From Mycolicibacterium elephantis DSM 44368 (GTDB lineage: Bacteria > Actinomycetota > Actinomycetes > Mycobacteriales > Mycobacteriaceae), in assembly GCF_004014805.1 (NCBI RefSeq), contig NZ_ATDN01000014.1, positions 59,230 to 123,229 on the forward strand: 64,000 bases of DNA, in the 5' to 3' direction. This document shows, piece after piece, positions 1 through 9,074 of the stretch (the first letter of the stretch is position 1; every line of letters begins with the position of its first letter). The notes under the pieces were generated by a model. It saw only the letters and a program-made list of their open reading frames with translations, was not told the origin of the DNA and did no database searches. The position numbers and the translations under genes are program-made.

Positions 1-1
1 C

Positions 2-811
2 GTCGGGCACATCGACATCGACGGGCGCTATCAGCCGACCTACGTCCGCGACGCCGATCCCGAAGCGCCTGCGGGCGGGGCCAGTGCGTCGGCCAACGAC
101 ATGACCCGCTGGCTGGCGATGGTGTTGGCCAACGGAAACCACGCCGGCAAGCAGATAGTCGCCGCCCAGGCACTGCTTCCGGCGCTCACCCCCCAGGTCG
201 TCTCGAGCCGGGCGACCGAGCCCGCGATGCGGTCGGGCTTCTACGGCTACGGCTTCAACGTCGGCACGACGTCGGGTGCGCGGACGGAGCTGAGCCATTC
301 CGGTGCGTTCCTGCTCGGCGCGGCCACCAACTTCCTGATCCTGCCGTCGGCGGACGTGGCCATCGTCGCGCTCACCAACGGCACACCCGCCGGCGTGCCC
401 GAAGCACTGACCGCCGAGTTCGCCGATCTCGTGCAGTTCGGCGAGGTGCGCGAGGACTGGTATGGGCTCTACACCAAGGTTTTCGCCGAGATGACAAGCC
501 CGGAGGGCTCGTTGGCAGGTAAGCAACCGCCCGCCGACCCCGCACCCGCCGCGCCGTCGGCGTCGTACGTCGGCACCTACCACAACGACTACTGGGGCCC
601 GGCCACGATCACCGAGGTCGACGGCGGCCTGCAGCTCAGCCTCGGGACGAAGCTGAATGCGCGGCTGTCACATTGGGACGGCAACACCTTCACCTACACC
701 TGGGTGTCGGAGAACTTCCCGCCGGGCTCTGTCGGCAAGGCCACCTTCGACGGCGACACACTCACGCTCGAGGACTACGACGCGTTCGGCAGGGGAGCAT
801 TCGTCCGGTGA
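2..811 (+). CDS. Serine hydrolase, beta-lactamase/class C family (C-terminal part, 5' end outside window)
   Basis: The reading frame is already open at base 2, so the N-terminal half with the SxxK nucleophile is missing. What remains is the back half of a penicillin-binding-protein-like hydrolase: the stretch [11 protein letters not shown], then LSHSGAF about 98 residues from the window edge, where HSG stands in the place of the family KTG triad. A beta-rich domain of about 90 residues follows an Ala/Pro linker ([12 protein letters not shown]), resembling the DUF3471 tail of such proteins. The stop overlaps the next start as GTGA, so it is translationally coupled to the P-type ATPase. Rv0907, upstream of ctpE in M. 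tuberculosis, is of this type. Probable role: cell-envelope esterase or peptidase; substrate unknown. Confidence 0.85.
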   Translation, partial: VGHIDIDGRYQPTYVRDADPEAPAGGASASANDMTRWLAMVLANGNHAGKQIVAAQALLPALTPQVVSSRATEPAMRSGFYGYGFNVGTTSGARTELSHSGAFLLGAATNFLILPSADVAIVALTNGTPAGVPEALTAEFADLVQFGEVREDWYGLYTKVFAEMTSPEGSLAGKQPPADPAPAAPSASYVGTYHNDYWGPATITEVDGGLQLSLGTKLNARLSHWDGNTFTYTWVSENFPPGSVGKATFDGDTLTLEDYDAFGRGAFVR

Positions 812-3201
812 CTGCTGTGATCGCCGCTGGGTTGACCGAAGCTGAAGTAGCTCAACGCATCGCGGACGGAAAGACCAACGACGTCCCGACCAGGGCCGCC
901 CGAAGCGTGTCCGAGATCGTGCGGGCCAACGTGTTCACCCGCATCAACGCGATCCTCGGCGTGCTGCTGATCATCGTGCTGTTTACCGGTTCGGTGATCA
1001 ACGGCGCGTTCGGGTTGCTGATCATCGCCAACAGCGCCATTGGCATGATCCAGGAACTGCGCGCCAAACGGACACTGGACAAGCTGGCCATCGTCGGACA
1101 GACCAAGCCGCTGGTGCGCAGGCGTTTCGGCGGGGTCTCCACCGCGAAACCGTTGCCGCCCAACGAGGTGGTGCTCGACGATATCATCGAGCTCGGGCCC
1201 GGCGACCAGATCGTCGTCGATGGCGAGGTCGTCGAAGAGTCCAACCTCGAAGTCGACGAATCGCTGCTCACCGGGGAGGCCGACCCGGTCGCCAAAGACC
1301 CCGGCGACACGGTGATGTCGGGCAGCTTTGTCATCGCGGGCAGCGGCGCCTACCGGGCCACCAAGGTCGGCCGCGAGGCCTATGCGGCCAAACTCGCCGA
1401 AGAGGCAAGCAAGTTCACGCTGGTGAATTCCGAACTGCGCAGCGGCATCAACAAGATCCTGCAGTTCATCACGTACCTGTTGATTCCCGCGGGCCTGCTG
1501 ATCATCTACACGCAGCTGTTCACCACCGGCGCCGGATGGAACCAGGCGGTGCTGCGCATGGTGGGGGCGCTGGTGCCGATGGTGCCCGAGGGCCTGGTGC
1601 TCATGACGTCGATCGCGTTCGCGGTCGGCGTCATCCGGCTGGGACGACGACAGTGCCTGGTCAATGAGTTGCCCGCCATCGAGGGCCTGGCGCGCGTCGA
1701 CGTGGTGTGTGCGGACAAGACCGGCACCCTGACCGAAAACGGTATGCGGGTAGCAGATCTCAAGAAGATCGACGAGTGCGCCGCCGCCGAGGTGTTGGCT
1801 CAGTTGGCCGCCGACGACGCCAGACCCAATGCCAGCATGCAGGCGATCGCCGAGGCGTATCGGATGCCACCGGGCTGGACCGCCACCGAGACCGCACCGT
1901 TCAAGTCGTCCACCAAATGGAGCGGGGCATCCTACGGCGAGCACGGCAACTGGGTGCTCGGCGCACCCGACGTGTTGCTCGAACCGGGTTCACCGGTGGC
2001 CGAGCAGGCCGAGGAGATCGGCGCGCGCGGCCTGCGGGTGCTGCTGCTCGGGTCCAGCGATCTGCCCGTCGACCACCCGGACGCGCCAGGGCGGGTGACG
2101 CCGGCGGCGTTGGTGGTGCTCGAACAACGGATCCGGCCCGACGCCGGTGACACCCTCGATTATTTTGCGTCGCAAAAGGTTTCGATCAAAATCATTTCGG
2201 GTGACAACGCGGTGTCGGTCGGCGCGGTGGCAGAGTCGCTCGGCCTGCACGGGCAGGCCATCGACGCTCGCGAGTTGCCCGACGATCCCGAGGGGCTGGC
2301 GGACACCCTTCAGGAATACACGACGTTCGGCCGCGTGCGGCCCGATCAGAAGCGCGCGATGGTGCACGCGCTGCAATCGCGGAGTCACACGGTCGCGATG
2401 ACGGGCGACGGCGTCAACGACGTGCTGGCGCTCAAGGACGCCGACATCGGCGTGGCGATGGGCTCGGGCAGTTCGGCGGCGCGGGCAGTGGCCCAGATCG
2501 TGTTGTTGGACAACAAGTTCGCCACGCTGCCGTACGTCGTCGGCGAAGGCAGGCGGGTGATCGGCAATATCGAACGCGTCTCCAACCTGTTTCTGACCAA
2601 GACGGTGTACTCGGTGCTGCTGGCGAGCCTGGTGGGGCTGGCGGGGCTGTCGTCGAGGTTCTTCGGTTCCGATCCGCTGCTCTACCCGTTCCAGCCGATC
2701 CACGTCACGATCGCGGCCTGGTTCACCATCGGCATCCCGGCGTTCATCCTGTCGTTGGCGCCCAACAACGAGCGCGCACAACCCGGTTTCGTGCGCCGGG
2801 TGATGACGGCGGCGCTGCCGTCGGGTCTGGTGATCGGCATCGCGACGTTCAGCTCGTATCTGGCGGCCTATCAGGGTCGGGGGGCCACACCGGCCGAACA
2901 GACCCAGGCGTCGACGGCGGCGCTGATCACGCTGCTGGTCTCGGCGGTGTGGGTGCTGGCCGTGGTGGCCCGGCCCTACCAGTGGTGGCGGGTCGCGCTG
3001 GTCGCGGTGTCAGGGGCGGCCTACGTGGTGATCTTCGCGATCCCGCTGGCCCGGGAACTGTTCATGCTGGACTTCTCGAACGTCAAGACGACGTCGATCG
3101 CGCTGGCGATCGGCGTGCTCGGGGCGGCGGCGATCGAGGTGATCTGGTGGGTGCAGGGTGCGGTGTTGGGGGAACGACGACGGTTGTGGCGCTCGGAGTA
3201 G
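808..3201 (+). CDS. ctpE: Cation-transporting P-type ATPase, CtpE-like
   Basis: 797 residues from the GTG at 808, the length I recall for M. tuberculosis CtpE (Rv0908). P-type hallmarks are all present: TGEA actuator loop near residue 155, DKTGTL with phosphorylated Asp303, and TGDGVND near 532. Membrane segments lie on both sides of the actuator domain and in the C-terminal third. There is no N-terminal CxxC metal domain and no CPC motif in the membrane region, arguing against a heavy-metal pump. Mycobacterial CtpE has been linked to calcium uptake. The GTG overlaps the previous stop. The longer open frame upstream of 808 runs through the hydrolase gene and is not used. Confidence 0.9.
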   Translation: MTAVIAAGLTEAEVAQRIADGKTNDVPTRAARSVSEIVRANVFTRINAILGVLLIIVLFTGSVINGAFGLLIIANSAIGMIQELRAKRTLDKLAIVGQTKPLVRRRFGGVSTAKPLPPNEVVLDDIIELGPGDQIVVDGEVVEESNLEVDESLLTGEADPVAKDPGDTVMSGSFVIAGSGAYRATKVGREAYAAKLAEEASKFTLVNSELRSGINKILQFITYLLIPAGLLIIYTQLFTTGAGWNQAVLRMVGALVPMVPEGLVLMTSIAFAVGVIRLGRRQCLVNELPAIEGLARVDVVCADKTGTLTENGMRVADLKKIDECAAAEVLAQLAADDARPNASMQAIAEAYRMPPGWTATETAPFKSSTKWSGASYGEHGNWVLGAPDVLLEPGSPVAEQAEEIGARGLRVLLLGSSDLPVDHPDAPGRVTPAALVVLEQRIRPDAGDTLDYFASQKVSIKIISGDNAVSVGAVAESLGLHGQAIDARELPDDPEGLADTLQEYTTFGRVRPDQKRAMVHALQSRSHTVAMTGDGVNDVLALKDADIGVAMGSGSSAARAVAQIVLLDNKFATLPYVVGEGRRVIGNIERVSNLFLTKTVYSVLLASLVGLAGLSSRFFGSDPLLYPFQPIHVTIAAWFTIGIPAFILSLAPNNERAQPGFVRRVMTAALPSGLVIGIATFSSYLAAYQGRGATPAEQTQASTAALITLLVSAVWVLAVVARPYQWWRVALVAVSGAAYVVIFAIPLARELFMLDFSNVKTTSIALAIGVLGAAAIEVIWWVQGAVLGERRRLWRSE

Positions 3202-3211
3202 GGTTGAGTCC

Positions 3212-3400
3212 ATGGCATTTCTCGACAAGGTGAAGAATCTGGTGGCGCGCAACGCCGACAAGGTGGGCACCGCGATCGACAAGGCCGGTGACATCGTCGA
3301 CCAGAAGACGCAGGGCAAGTACGCTCAGCACATCGACAAGGCGCAGGACGCGGCCAAGAAGTACGTCAACAAGAGCAACCCAGAGAACCCCCAGAATTGA
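3212..3400 (+). CDS. Antitoxin of the Rv0909 (MT0933) type
   Basis: 62 residues, starting MAFLDKVKNLVARNADKVG and ending in a Lys/Asn-rich tail. It is a small, highly charged, probably helical protein with the repeated pattern DKxxDxVDQKTQGKY typical of the MT0933-like antitoxin family. It lies 10 bp behind ctpE and 3 bp ahead of an SRPBCC protein, the same order as ctpE-Rv0909-Rv0910 in M. tuberculosis, where the pair was classed as a toxin-antitoxin system. It presumably binds and neutralises its neighbour. The start at 3212 is preferred because any longer version would overlap ctpE. Confidence 0.8.
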   Translation: MAFLDKVKNLVARNADKVGTAIDKAGDIVDQKTQGKYAQHIDKAQDAAKKYVNKSNPENPQN

Positions 3401-3403
3401 CGC

Positions 3404-3850
3404 ATGGCGAAACTTTCTGTCTCCGTGGACGTTCCACTACCGCCGGAGAAGGCTTGGGAGTGCGCATCTGATCTGTCCCGCTACCGGGACTGGTTGAGCA
3501 TTCACCGGGTGTGGCGCAGCAAGCTGCCCGATACCTTGGAGAAGGGCACCACGCTGGAGTCCATCGTCGAGGTCAAGGGCATGCCCAACCGAATCAAGTG
3601 GACCATCGTCCACTTCAGGCCGCCGGAGGCGATGACGCTCAACGGCGATGGCAAGGGCGGCGTCAAGGTCAAGCTCATCGGCAAGGTCAGACCCTCCCCG
3701 AAGGACGCCGAGGCGTCGACGGTGTCGTTCGACGTCCACCTCGGTGGGCCTGCACTGTTCGGCCCGATCGGCATGGTGGTAGCCGGTGCGTTGAAGGGCG
3801 ACATCCGCGAGTCACTCGAGCGGTTCAAGCAGGTGTTCGCCCGGGCTTAG
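3404..3850 (+). CDS. SRPBCC-fold protein, Rv0910-type putative toxin
   Basis: 148 residues of polyketide-cyclase/START-like (SRPBCC) character: an initial beta strand MAKLSVSVDVPLPPEKAW, the DWLSIHRVWRS segment, central strands and a C-terminal helix ending in RESLERFKQVFARA. The fold encloses a hydrophobic cavity; no catalytic residues can be assigned by eye. It starts 3 bp after the antitoxin-like gene. Homologues in M. tuberculosis are annotated as the toxin of a type II pair, but the fold is unlike classical RNase toxins, so a lipid- or ligand-binding role remains possible. A strong nested hairpin follows the stop. Confidence 0.8.
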   Translation: MAKLSVSVDVPLPPEKAWECASDLSRYRDWLSIHRVWRSKLPDTLEKGTTLESIVEVKGMPNRIKWTIVHFRPPEAMTLNGDGKGGVKVKLIGKVRPSPKDAEASTVSFDVHLGGPALFGPIGMVVAGALKGDIRESLERFKQVFARA

Positions 3851-3853
3851 TCC

Positions 3854-3919
3854 CCGGCGAGCAGTCGCGTACACCCCCTGAAACCCCGCATTTTGGGGGT
3901 TTTCACGTCTGCTCGCCGG
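3854..3919. terminator. Nested bidirectional terminator
   Basis: Two hairpins sit inside each other between convergent genes. The outer arms are a perfect 11-bp inverted repeat (3854-3864 CCGGCGAGCAG with 3909-3919). The inner stem pairs the AAACCCC run at 3881-3887 with the GGGG(G)TTT run at about 3895-3902, ending in a T run, as in an intrinsic terminator. It can serve the TA-like operon on the plus strand and the ERG2-like gene on the minus strand. Confidence 0.75.
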
Positions 3920-3929
3920 CCAGGGTGCT

Positions 3930-4499
3930 TCAGCGGCGCAGCCGGCGGCGGACCAACTTGGTGAACTCGACCGCCGACCGGCGGACCGACTCGAACTCCA
4001 ACGACACCAACAGCGTGTCGACCATCGCGAACGGCAGCGTGGTCGCCACCGCGCCGCGGCCGTACTCGAGGTGCCACGAGCCGGGATGAATGGTCAGCCC
4101 CCTGGCGTGTCCCTTCTCCAGGCACGCGTGCTCGCCGGGGCGCAGCGTCGTACCGACGAGGTCGTCGGACTCCAGGTCGTAGGAGTCGATCTGGCCCGCC
4201 AGCAGGAACTTGTGGATCTGCACCCGCTTATAGCGGCCCGAAAAGCCTTGTGTGCCTGTGGGAGACCCGAACACCACGATGTATTCGCGCGGGCTGAAGT
4301 ACAGGAAGCGAACCTTGCCGAGTATCCCGCCGGCCCGGCTGCCCACCCAGCGGCCCGGCGTCGGATCGATGAGATCGGGGTATTCGGCGGCCAGCAGTTC
4401 GATGGTGCGGTCGATCAGCTCGCCGTTGTCCAACGGCAGGCCGACGACCTCCTTGGCGGTCGTGGCGAGCACTTCGGGGTCGAACTTGTAGGCAGTCAT
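3930..4499 (-). CDS. ERG2/sigma-1 receptor-like protein
   Basis: 189 residues, recognisable by its C-terminal half: GSWHLEYGRGAVATTLPFAM followed by DTLLVSLEF closely follows the signature of eukaryotic ERG2 (sterol C8-C7 isomerase) and the sigma-1 receptor, where the same block builds the ligand-binding cupin-like barrel. The N-terminal part starts YKFDPEVL, also ERG2-like, but the N-terminal membrane anchor of the eukaryotic proteins is absent. It begins 2 bp after the stop of the NAD(P)-binding gene, so the two are probably co-transcribed at the edge of a catabolic cluster. Role inferred: binding or isomerising a sterol- or terpenoid-like ligand; activity unproven. Confidence 0.75.
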   Translation of the reverse strand: MTAYKFDPEVLATTAKEVVGLPLDNGELIDRTIELLAAEYPDLIDPTPGRWVGSRAGGILGKVRFLYFSPREYIVVFGSPTGTQGFSGRYKRVQIHKFLLAGQIDSYDLESDDLVGTTLRPGEHACLEKGHARGLTIHPGSWHLEYGRGAVATTLPFAMVDTLLVSLEFESVRRSAVEFTKLVRRRLRR

Positions 4500-4501
4500 C
4501 G

Positions 4502-5173
4502 TCAGCGCCCCTGATCGCAGACTTTCTGTACGGCTTCACGGATCGGCGTGTCCCCCGAGATCACTTCGAATGTCCGGCAGGTCGTGCCCGGGGTGTCGAG
4601 CACCGCCAGCAGCACGGCGGCGACATCTTCGCGGGGGATGCTGCCGCGGCCGGTGTGCTCGGCGATCGTCACCAATCCCGTCCCGGGGTCGTCGGTCAGC
4701 AGCCCCGGCCGCACCACGGTGGTGTCCAGGTTGGTGCGGGCGCGCACGTTGTCGTCGGCCGCGCCCTTGGCACGCAGGTAGGCCACGAACACCGGATTGC
4801 CGGCGTCGTCGGGGGCCTCGGCGTCGGCGCCCATCGCCGAAATCATCACGTAGCGGCGCACTCCGGCGGCCTCGGCCGCATCGGCCAACAGGATCGCCGC
4901 CGCCCGGTCGACGGTGTCCTTGCGCGCGGCCCCGCTGCCGGGACCCGCACCTGCCGCGAAGACCACCGCGTCGGCGCCACGCAGATGTGCCGCGACGTCG
5001 TCGACCGAGGCGTGCTCCAGGTCCAGCACCACCGGTTGCGCGCCGACCTGCTCCAGCGCCGCGGCATGATCCGGGTTGCGGATGATGCCGGCGACCGAGT
5101 CGCCGCGCTGCGTCAGCATTCGTTCCAGGATCCTGGCGATCTTGCCGTGGCCGCCGGCGACGATGACGTGCAT
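4502..5173 (-). CDS. NAD(P)-binding oxidoreductase of the NAD(P)H-binding/atypical SDR family
   Basis: 223 residues starting MHVIVAGGHGKIARILERML, a GxxGxxG dinucleotide-binding loop directly at the N-terminus. The order of elements (VVLDLEH, ADAVVFAAGAG, YVMISAMGAD, TTVVRPGLLTD, IPREDVAAVLL) is that of NmrA/YwnB-like proteins, which often lack an SDR Tyr-x3-Lys pair. Probably a cytosolic reductase, epimerase or redox sensor. The ATG at 5173 is chosen because it begins the conserved strand; the open frame extends upstream into the ligase gene without homology. It sits 10 bp behind the acyl-CoA ligase and 2 bp ahead of the ERG2-like gene. Confidence 0.8.
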   Translation of the reverse strand: MHVIVAGGHGKIARILERMLTQRGDSVAGIIRNPDHAAALEQVGAQPVVLDLEHASVDDVAAHLRGADAVVFAAGAGPGSGAARKDTVDRAAAILLADAAEAAGVRRYVMISAMGADAEAPDDAGNPVFVAYLRAKGAADDNVRARTNLDTTVVRPGLLTDDPGTGLVTIAEHTGRGSIPREDVAAVLLAVLDTPGTTCRTFEVISGDTPIREAVQKVCDQGR

Positions 5174-5183
5174 ACCGGCGATC

Positions 5184-6635
5184 TTAGGTGGCCACTCGGG
5201 CGCGCAGCTCGCGCTTGAGCACCTTGCCGTAGCTGTTCTTCGGCAGCTCGTCGATGAACTCGTAGCGCTTGGGCCGCTTGAACCGGGCGATGCGCTCGAG
5301 CAGATGCGCGTCGAGTTCGGCGGCCGAGGCCGACCCGACGATGAACGCGACGACGACCTCACCCCACTCCTCGTCCGGTGCTCCGACGACACCGGCTTCG
5401 GTGACACCGGGATGTTCCAGCAGCACCTCTTCCACCTCGCGCGGATAGATGTTGCTGCCGCCGCTGATCACGACGTCCTTGGAGCGGTCGCGCAGCGTGA
5501 GGTAGCCCCGCTCGTCGAACGAACCCATGTCACCGGTGTGCAGCCAGCCGTTCTTCAGCGTCGCCGCCGTGGCTTCCGGGTTGTTCCAGTAGCCCGACAT
5601 GACAACGTCGCCGCGGCAGACGATTTCGCCGATCTCACCGGTGTCGGCCCGGGTGCCGTCGGCGCGCAGCACCGCGACGTCGACGCCGGAGCGGGGGTAG
5701 CCGACAGAGCCGAGGATCGCATCGTCGGTGCCGATATGGTCTTCTCGGCGCAGGCCGGTGATCGTCATCGGCGCTTCGCCCTGACCGTAGAGCTGCACGA
5801 AGATCGGGCCGAACGCGGCCATCGCCTTCTTGAGGCTGTCGACGTACATCGGGCCACCGCCGTAGACCACCGTGCGCAGGTTACGGGGGCAGGCTCGGCC
5901 CGTCTGCACCAGCCGCTGCACCATGGTGGGCGCGAGGAACGCGCTGCAGCCGGGATGGTGCGCGCACAGATCGAGGAACTCCCCGGGTTCGAACGCCGCG
6001 GACTCCGGTAGCACCTGCCGGGCGCCGCGCAGCACGTACGGCGGGATGTACAGTCCGGACCCGTGCGACATCGGGGCACCGTGCACCAGGCTGCAATCGG
6101 CGTCGGGCGAGTCGAAGTCCGCCAGGTGAGCGACGGTCATCGCCATCAGGTTGCGGTGTGACAGCATTGCGCCCTTGGACCGCCCGGTCGTCCCGCTGGT
6201 GTAGAACAGCCACGCCAGCGCCGCCGGGTCGGTGTCGGCCGGCGCGGTGATCGGTGACGCGCCGAGGCGCTGTGAATAGCTTGTGCTGCCGATGATCTCG
6301 ACGTCGGAAAGCCCCTCGGCCAGTTTGGGCGAGGCGAACACGAGGGCTGCGCGGGAATCGTCGAGTATCTGTTGCATCTCGCGCGGGTGCAGCTTGTAGT
6401 TCAGCGGCACATAGACACACTCCGCCGCCCAGACGGCGAACATCAACTCGATGATCTCGGGGCGGTTCTCGCTGGCGACCGCGACGCGTGTGCCGGGCGG
6501 GCCCAGTGTCGCGGCAAGCCGCAGCGCCCGGTCCCTCAGCTCCTGCCACGTATGCAGTTGGCGCTTACCGCAATACACCGCCCCGCGATCGCCGAGCCGG
6601 CTCGCGGTCTGGTCGAGCAACCCGAACAGGTTCAT
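5184..6635 (-). CDS. Acyl-CoA/carboxylate-CoA ligase (FadD-type, class I adenylate-forming)
   Basis: 483 residues with the P-loop-like AMP motif YTSGTTGRSKG at 145-155, the YGQGEAP block, the motif around GWLHTGDMG, and the C-terminal PKNSYGK with the catalytic lysine near 471. It should activate a carboxylic acid as acyl-AMP and transfer it to CoA. Length is at the short end of the family, typical of bacterial FadD13- or benzoate-ligase-like enzymes; no membrane segment. It follows the SDR at 6640 by 4 bp. It is the first of two ligases in this arm, suggesting two different acids are activated or one is redundant. Confidence 0.9.
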   Translation of the reverse strand: MNLFGLLDQTASRLGDRGAVYCGKRQLHTWQELRDRALRLAATLGPPGTRVAVASENRPEIIELMFAVWAAECVYVPLNYKLHPREMQQILDDSRAALVFASPKLAEGLSDVEIIGSTSYSQRLGASPITAPADTDPAALAWLFYTSGTTGRSKGAMLSHRNLMAMTVAHLADFDSPDADCSLVHGAPMSHGSGLYIPPYVLRGARQVLPESAAFEPGEFLDLCAHHPGCSAFLAPTMVQRLVQTGRACPRNLRTVVYGGGPMYVDSLKKAMAAFGPIFVQLYGQGEAPMTITGLRREDHIGTDDAILGSVGYPRSGVDVAVLRADGTRADTGEIGEIVCRGDVVMSGYWNNPEATAATLKNGWLHTGDMGSFDERGYLTLRDRSKDVVISGGSNIYPREVEEVLLEHPGVTEAGVVGAPDEEWGEVVVAFIVGSASAAELDAHLLERIARFKRPKRYEFIDELPKNSYGKVLKRELRARVAT

Positions 6636-6639
6636 GCGC

Positions 6640-7413
6640 TCACCTTGCCACCCACTCGGAGTTCAGGGCGAAGTCCGACAGGTACTTGGTCGAACTCCAG
6701 CCGCCGTCGACGACGATGGTCTGCCCGTTGATGAAACTCGCGCCCTCCGAACACAGGAACGCCACGGTGCTCGCCACGTCATCGACCTCGCCGAGCCGCG
6801 GATACGGGGTCATCTCGGTGTTGATCTTGCGGAACCGCTCGTCCTCCAGGCGGCTGGCCACCATCGGCGTCAGCGTCACGCCCGGCGCGACGGCGTTGCA
6901 CCGGATGCCCTGGGGACCGTACTGGCAGGCGATGTGGGTGGTCAACGCGGTCAGCCCGCCCTTGGCCGCCGAATACGCCCCGCCGCGCAGCCCGCCCACG
7001 ACGGCGAACGTCGACGTCACGTTGACGATCGCCGAACCGGGCTGCATGTGCACGATCACGTCGCGCGCCAGCCGGAACGGGGCCCGCAGCATCAAACCCA
7101 GGAAATAGTCCAGGGATTCGTCGTCCGTCTCGTGTAATGGCTTGGGGCTGCCCACCCCTGCGTTGTTGACGAGGAAGTCGATGCGGCCCCAGCGGTCCAG
7201 TGCGGTCTGCACGATCCGCTGCGGCGCATCGTCTGCGGTCAGGTCGACGGCGACGGTGGCCACCCGGTCCGGATCGCCGATCGCGGTTTCGAGTTCGGCG
7301 AGCCGGCTCTCGTCGCGGCCGGTCCCGACCACCGCCATGCCCGCCTCGGCGAGTTTGGTCGCACAGCCGAAGCCGATGCCGCTGCTTGCGCCCGTCACGA
7401 TCGCTACCTGCAT
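6640..7413 (-). CDS. Short-chain dehydrogenase/reductase
   Basis: 257 residues, a classical SDR: TGASSGIGFG cofactor loop near residue 7, NNAGV near 87, catalytic YSAAK (Tyr-x3-Lys) in the middle and a C-terminal GQTIVVDGG. The ATG at 7413 begins MQVAIVTGA, the usual N-terminus; the frame upstream overlaps the neighbouring ligase without homology. The start lies 10 bases inside the end of the second ligase gene, so the two are tightly coupled. Likely oxidises a hydroxy-acyl or ring alcohol in the pathway encoded here. Confidence 0.88.
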   Translation of the reverse strand: MQVAIVTGASSGIGFGCATKLAEAGMAVVGTGRDESRLAELETAIGDPDRVATVAVDLTADDAPQRIVQTALDRWGRIDFLVNNAGVGSPKPLHETDDESLDYFLGLMLRAPFRLARDVIVHMQPGSAIVNVTSTFAVVGGLRGGAYSAAKGGLTALTTHIACQYGPQGIRCNAVAPGVTLTPMVASRLEDERFRKINTEMTPYPRLGEVDDVASTVAFLCSEGASFINGQTIVVDGGWSSTKYLSDFALNSEWVAR

Positions 7414-9074
7414 TTCGGTCCACCCTCGCTCGTCAACGTCGCCTGGATCTGATGTTTGAGAACCTTGCCCGCGTCGTTCTTCGGCAGGCTGTCCCACACG
7501 ACGACCTGCTCGGGAACCTTGAACTTGGCGAGCCCTTCGCGCAGCAGCAGCTCGCGCAGCTCTTCGAGGTCGGGCGGCGGCTGATCGGTTGCGACGATCA
7601 CCGCGCACGCCCGCTCACCGGTGCGTTCGTCGGGCACACCGACCACGGCGATCTCGGCGACGCCGGGATGCGTGGCGAGAAGGTCCTCGACCTCCTTGGG
7701 GGAGATGTTCTCGCCGTTTCGGATGATGATGTCCTTGGCACGGCCGGTGACCACCACGTGATCGTCGACCCAGCGGCCGAGATCGCCTGTGCGAAAATAG
7801 CCCTCGTCGTCGAACGCCGCCACCTCGTCGTCGGGATGCAGATAGCCGACGAGCATCTGCGGGCCCCGCGCCCGGATCTCGCCGTCGACCAGTTTGACGT
7901 CGGCGATACCGGGCCGGCCGTCGGTGTCTGCCGCGTGATCGACGCCGTCCAGCGAGCCCACCGTCGTGACCGGAACCTCGGTCGACCCGTAAACCCTTGA
8001 CACCGCGGCGTTCTCGAAGTAGTCGGCCGCTCGCCGGATCAACGAGGGCGGCACTGAGGCTCCGCCGCAGATGAAGACCTTCAGGTCGGGAAGCCGCGTG
8101 CCCGCCCGTTCCGCCGCGGCGAGCAGCCCGTTGAGAAACGGTGTGGCACCGGCCATGTGCGTGATGCGCTTCTCGTGCATCAACGACACGGCTTCGTCGG
8201 GGTTCCAGCGGTCCATCAGCACCGCGGTGCTGCCGAGCAGCAGCGGGCATTCGAACGCATAGATCGACCCGCCGATGTGTGCGATCGGCGACGGCACGAG
8301 AAAGCTGTCACCGGGCTCGACGCGCCAGTGCTCGCCGATCTGGCGGATCAGCGCGTGGATCGAGTTGTGCGTGTGCAGAACCCCTTTGGGTCGGCCGGTG
8401 GTGCCCGACGTGTAGAGGATCATGCGCACGGCGTCGGGGTTGAGCACCGGCAACACCGCCGTGCCCGGCTCGGCGAGCAGCGAGGCATACGGCGTATGCC
8501 CGCGAACGTTCCTTACCGCTCGAAGATCCGGCGATTCTTCGAGCGGTAAGGAACGTTCGGCGGCCCCACCGGCGGCCCCACCGGCGGCCCCACCGGCGGC
8601 CCCATCAGCGGCCGCGTCCCGCACCACCACCACCTCCGGCGGTGCGGCCATCGCCGCGGTGACCCGCTCCAGCATGGCGCTGTAGTCGTGGTTGCCGAAG
8701 ACGGACGGTATGAAGATCGCCCTGGTGTCGGCGTCGGACAGGATGAACTGCAGTTCCCGGTCGCGCAGCGAGGGCAGGATCGGGTTCACCACCATGCCCG
8801 CCAACGTCGCGCCTAGGTAGACGACGGCCGCCTCGTGCCAGTTCGGCAGCATGAACGAGACCACGCTGCCCGCGGGCATACGTGAGGTGAGCGCGTGCGC
8901 CAGCGCGGTGGCCTGCTCGTGCAGGCTGTGGCAGTCGAGCCGAATATCGCCGTCCACCAACACCGTTCGCTGTGGTGTGGTCTTAGCCGCGTCACGAAGG
9001 GAGTCGGCCAGGGTCTCGTGGACCCACAGCCCACGCCGATAGGCATCGGCCGCGCGGGCCTCCTCGACCCTCAC
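7404..9074 (-). CDS. Acyl-CoA ligase with a palindrome-plus-minisatellite insert
   Basis: 556 residues from a GTG that overlaps the stop of the GntR gene (GTGA on the minus strand). Adenylate-forming motifs: YTSGTTGRPKG at 221-231, GEIRARGPQMLVGY, YFRTGDLGRW, and PKNDAGK with catalytic lysine near 537. A stretch of about 35 residues just before GHTPYASLLAE is unlike the family: a repeated Gly-Gly-Ala-Ala run (about 157-172) followed by residues encoded by a perfect 23-bp inverted repeat (about 173-190). The frame stays open across it, so the enzyme may still work, the insert lying in a surface loop before the AMP motif. The much longer open frame running to about 10085 is non-coding. Confidence 0.88.
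   Translation of the reverse strand: MRVEEARAADAYRRGLWVHETLADSLRDAAKTTPQRTVLVDGDIRLDCHSLHEQATALAHALTSRMPAGSVVSFMLPNWHEAAVVYLGATLAGMVVNPILPSLRDRELQFILSDADTRAIFIPSVFGNHDYSAMLERVTAAMAAPPEVVVVRDAAADGAAGGAAGGAAGGAAERSLPLEESPDLRAVRNVRGHTPYASLLAEPGTAVLPVLNPDAVRMILYTSGTTGRPKGVLHTHNSIHALIRQIGEHWRVEPGDSFLVPSPIAHIGGSIYAFECPLLLGSTAVLMDRWNPDEAVSLMHEKRITHMAGATPFLNGLLAAAERAGTRLPDLKVFICGGASVPPSLIRRAADYFENAAVSRVYGSTEVPVTTVGSLDGVDHAADTDGRPGIADVKLVDGEIRARGPQMLVGYLHPDDEVAAFDDEGYFRTGDLGRWVDDHVVVTGRAKDIIIRNGENISPKEVEDLLATHPGVAEIAVVGVPDERTGERACAVIVATDQPPPDLEELRELLLREGLAKFKVPEQVVVWDSLPKNDAGKVLKHQIQATLTSEGGPKCR
8503..8606. repeat. 23-bp perfect inverted repeat plus four 12-bp tandem repeats inside a ligase gene
   Basis: Arms 8503-8525 and 8537-8559 are exact reverse complements (23/23) around an 11-base loop. 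Directly adjoining, 8559-8606 holds four copies of the 12-bp unit GGCGGCCCCACC (the last has one change). The whole block lies in-frame in an acyl-CoA ligase gene. The compact palindrome resembles a REP or MITE-like element rather than protein-selected sequence. Confidence 0.9.
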
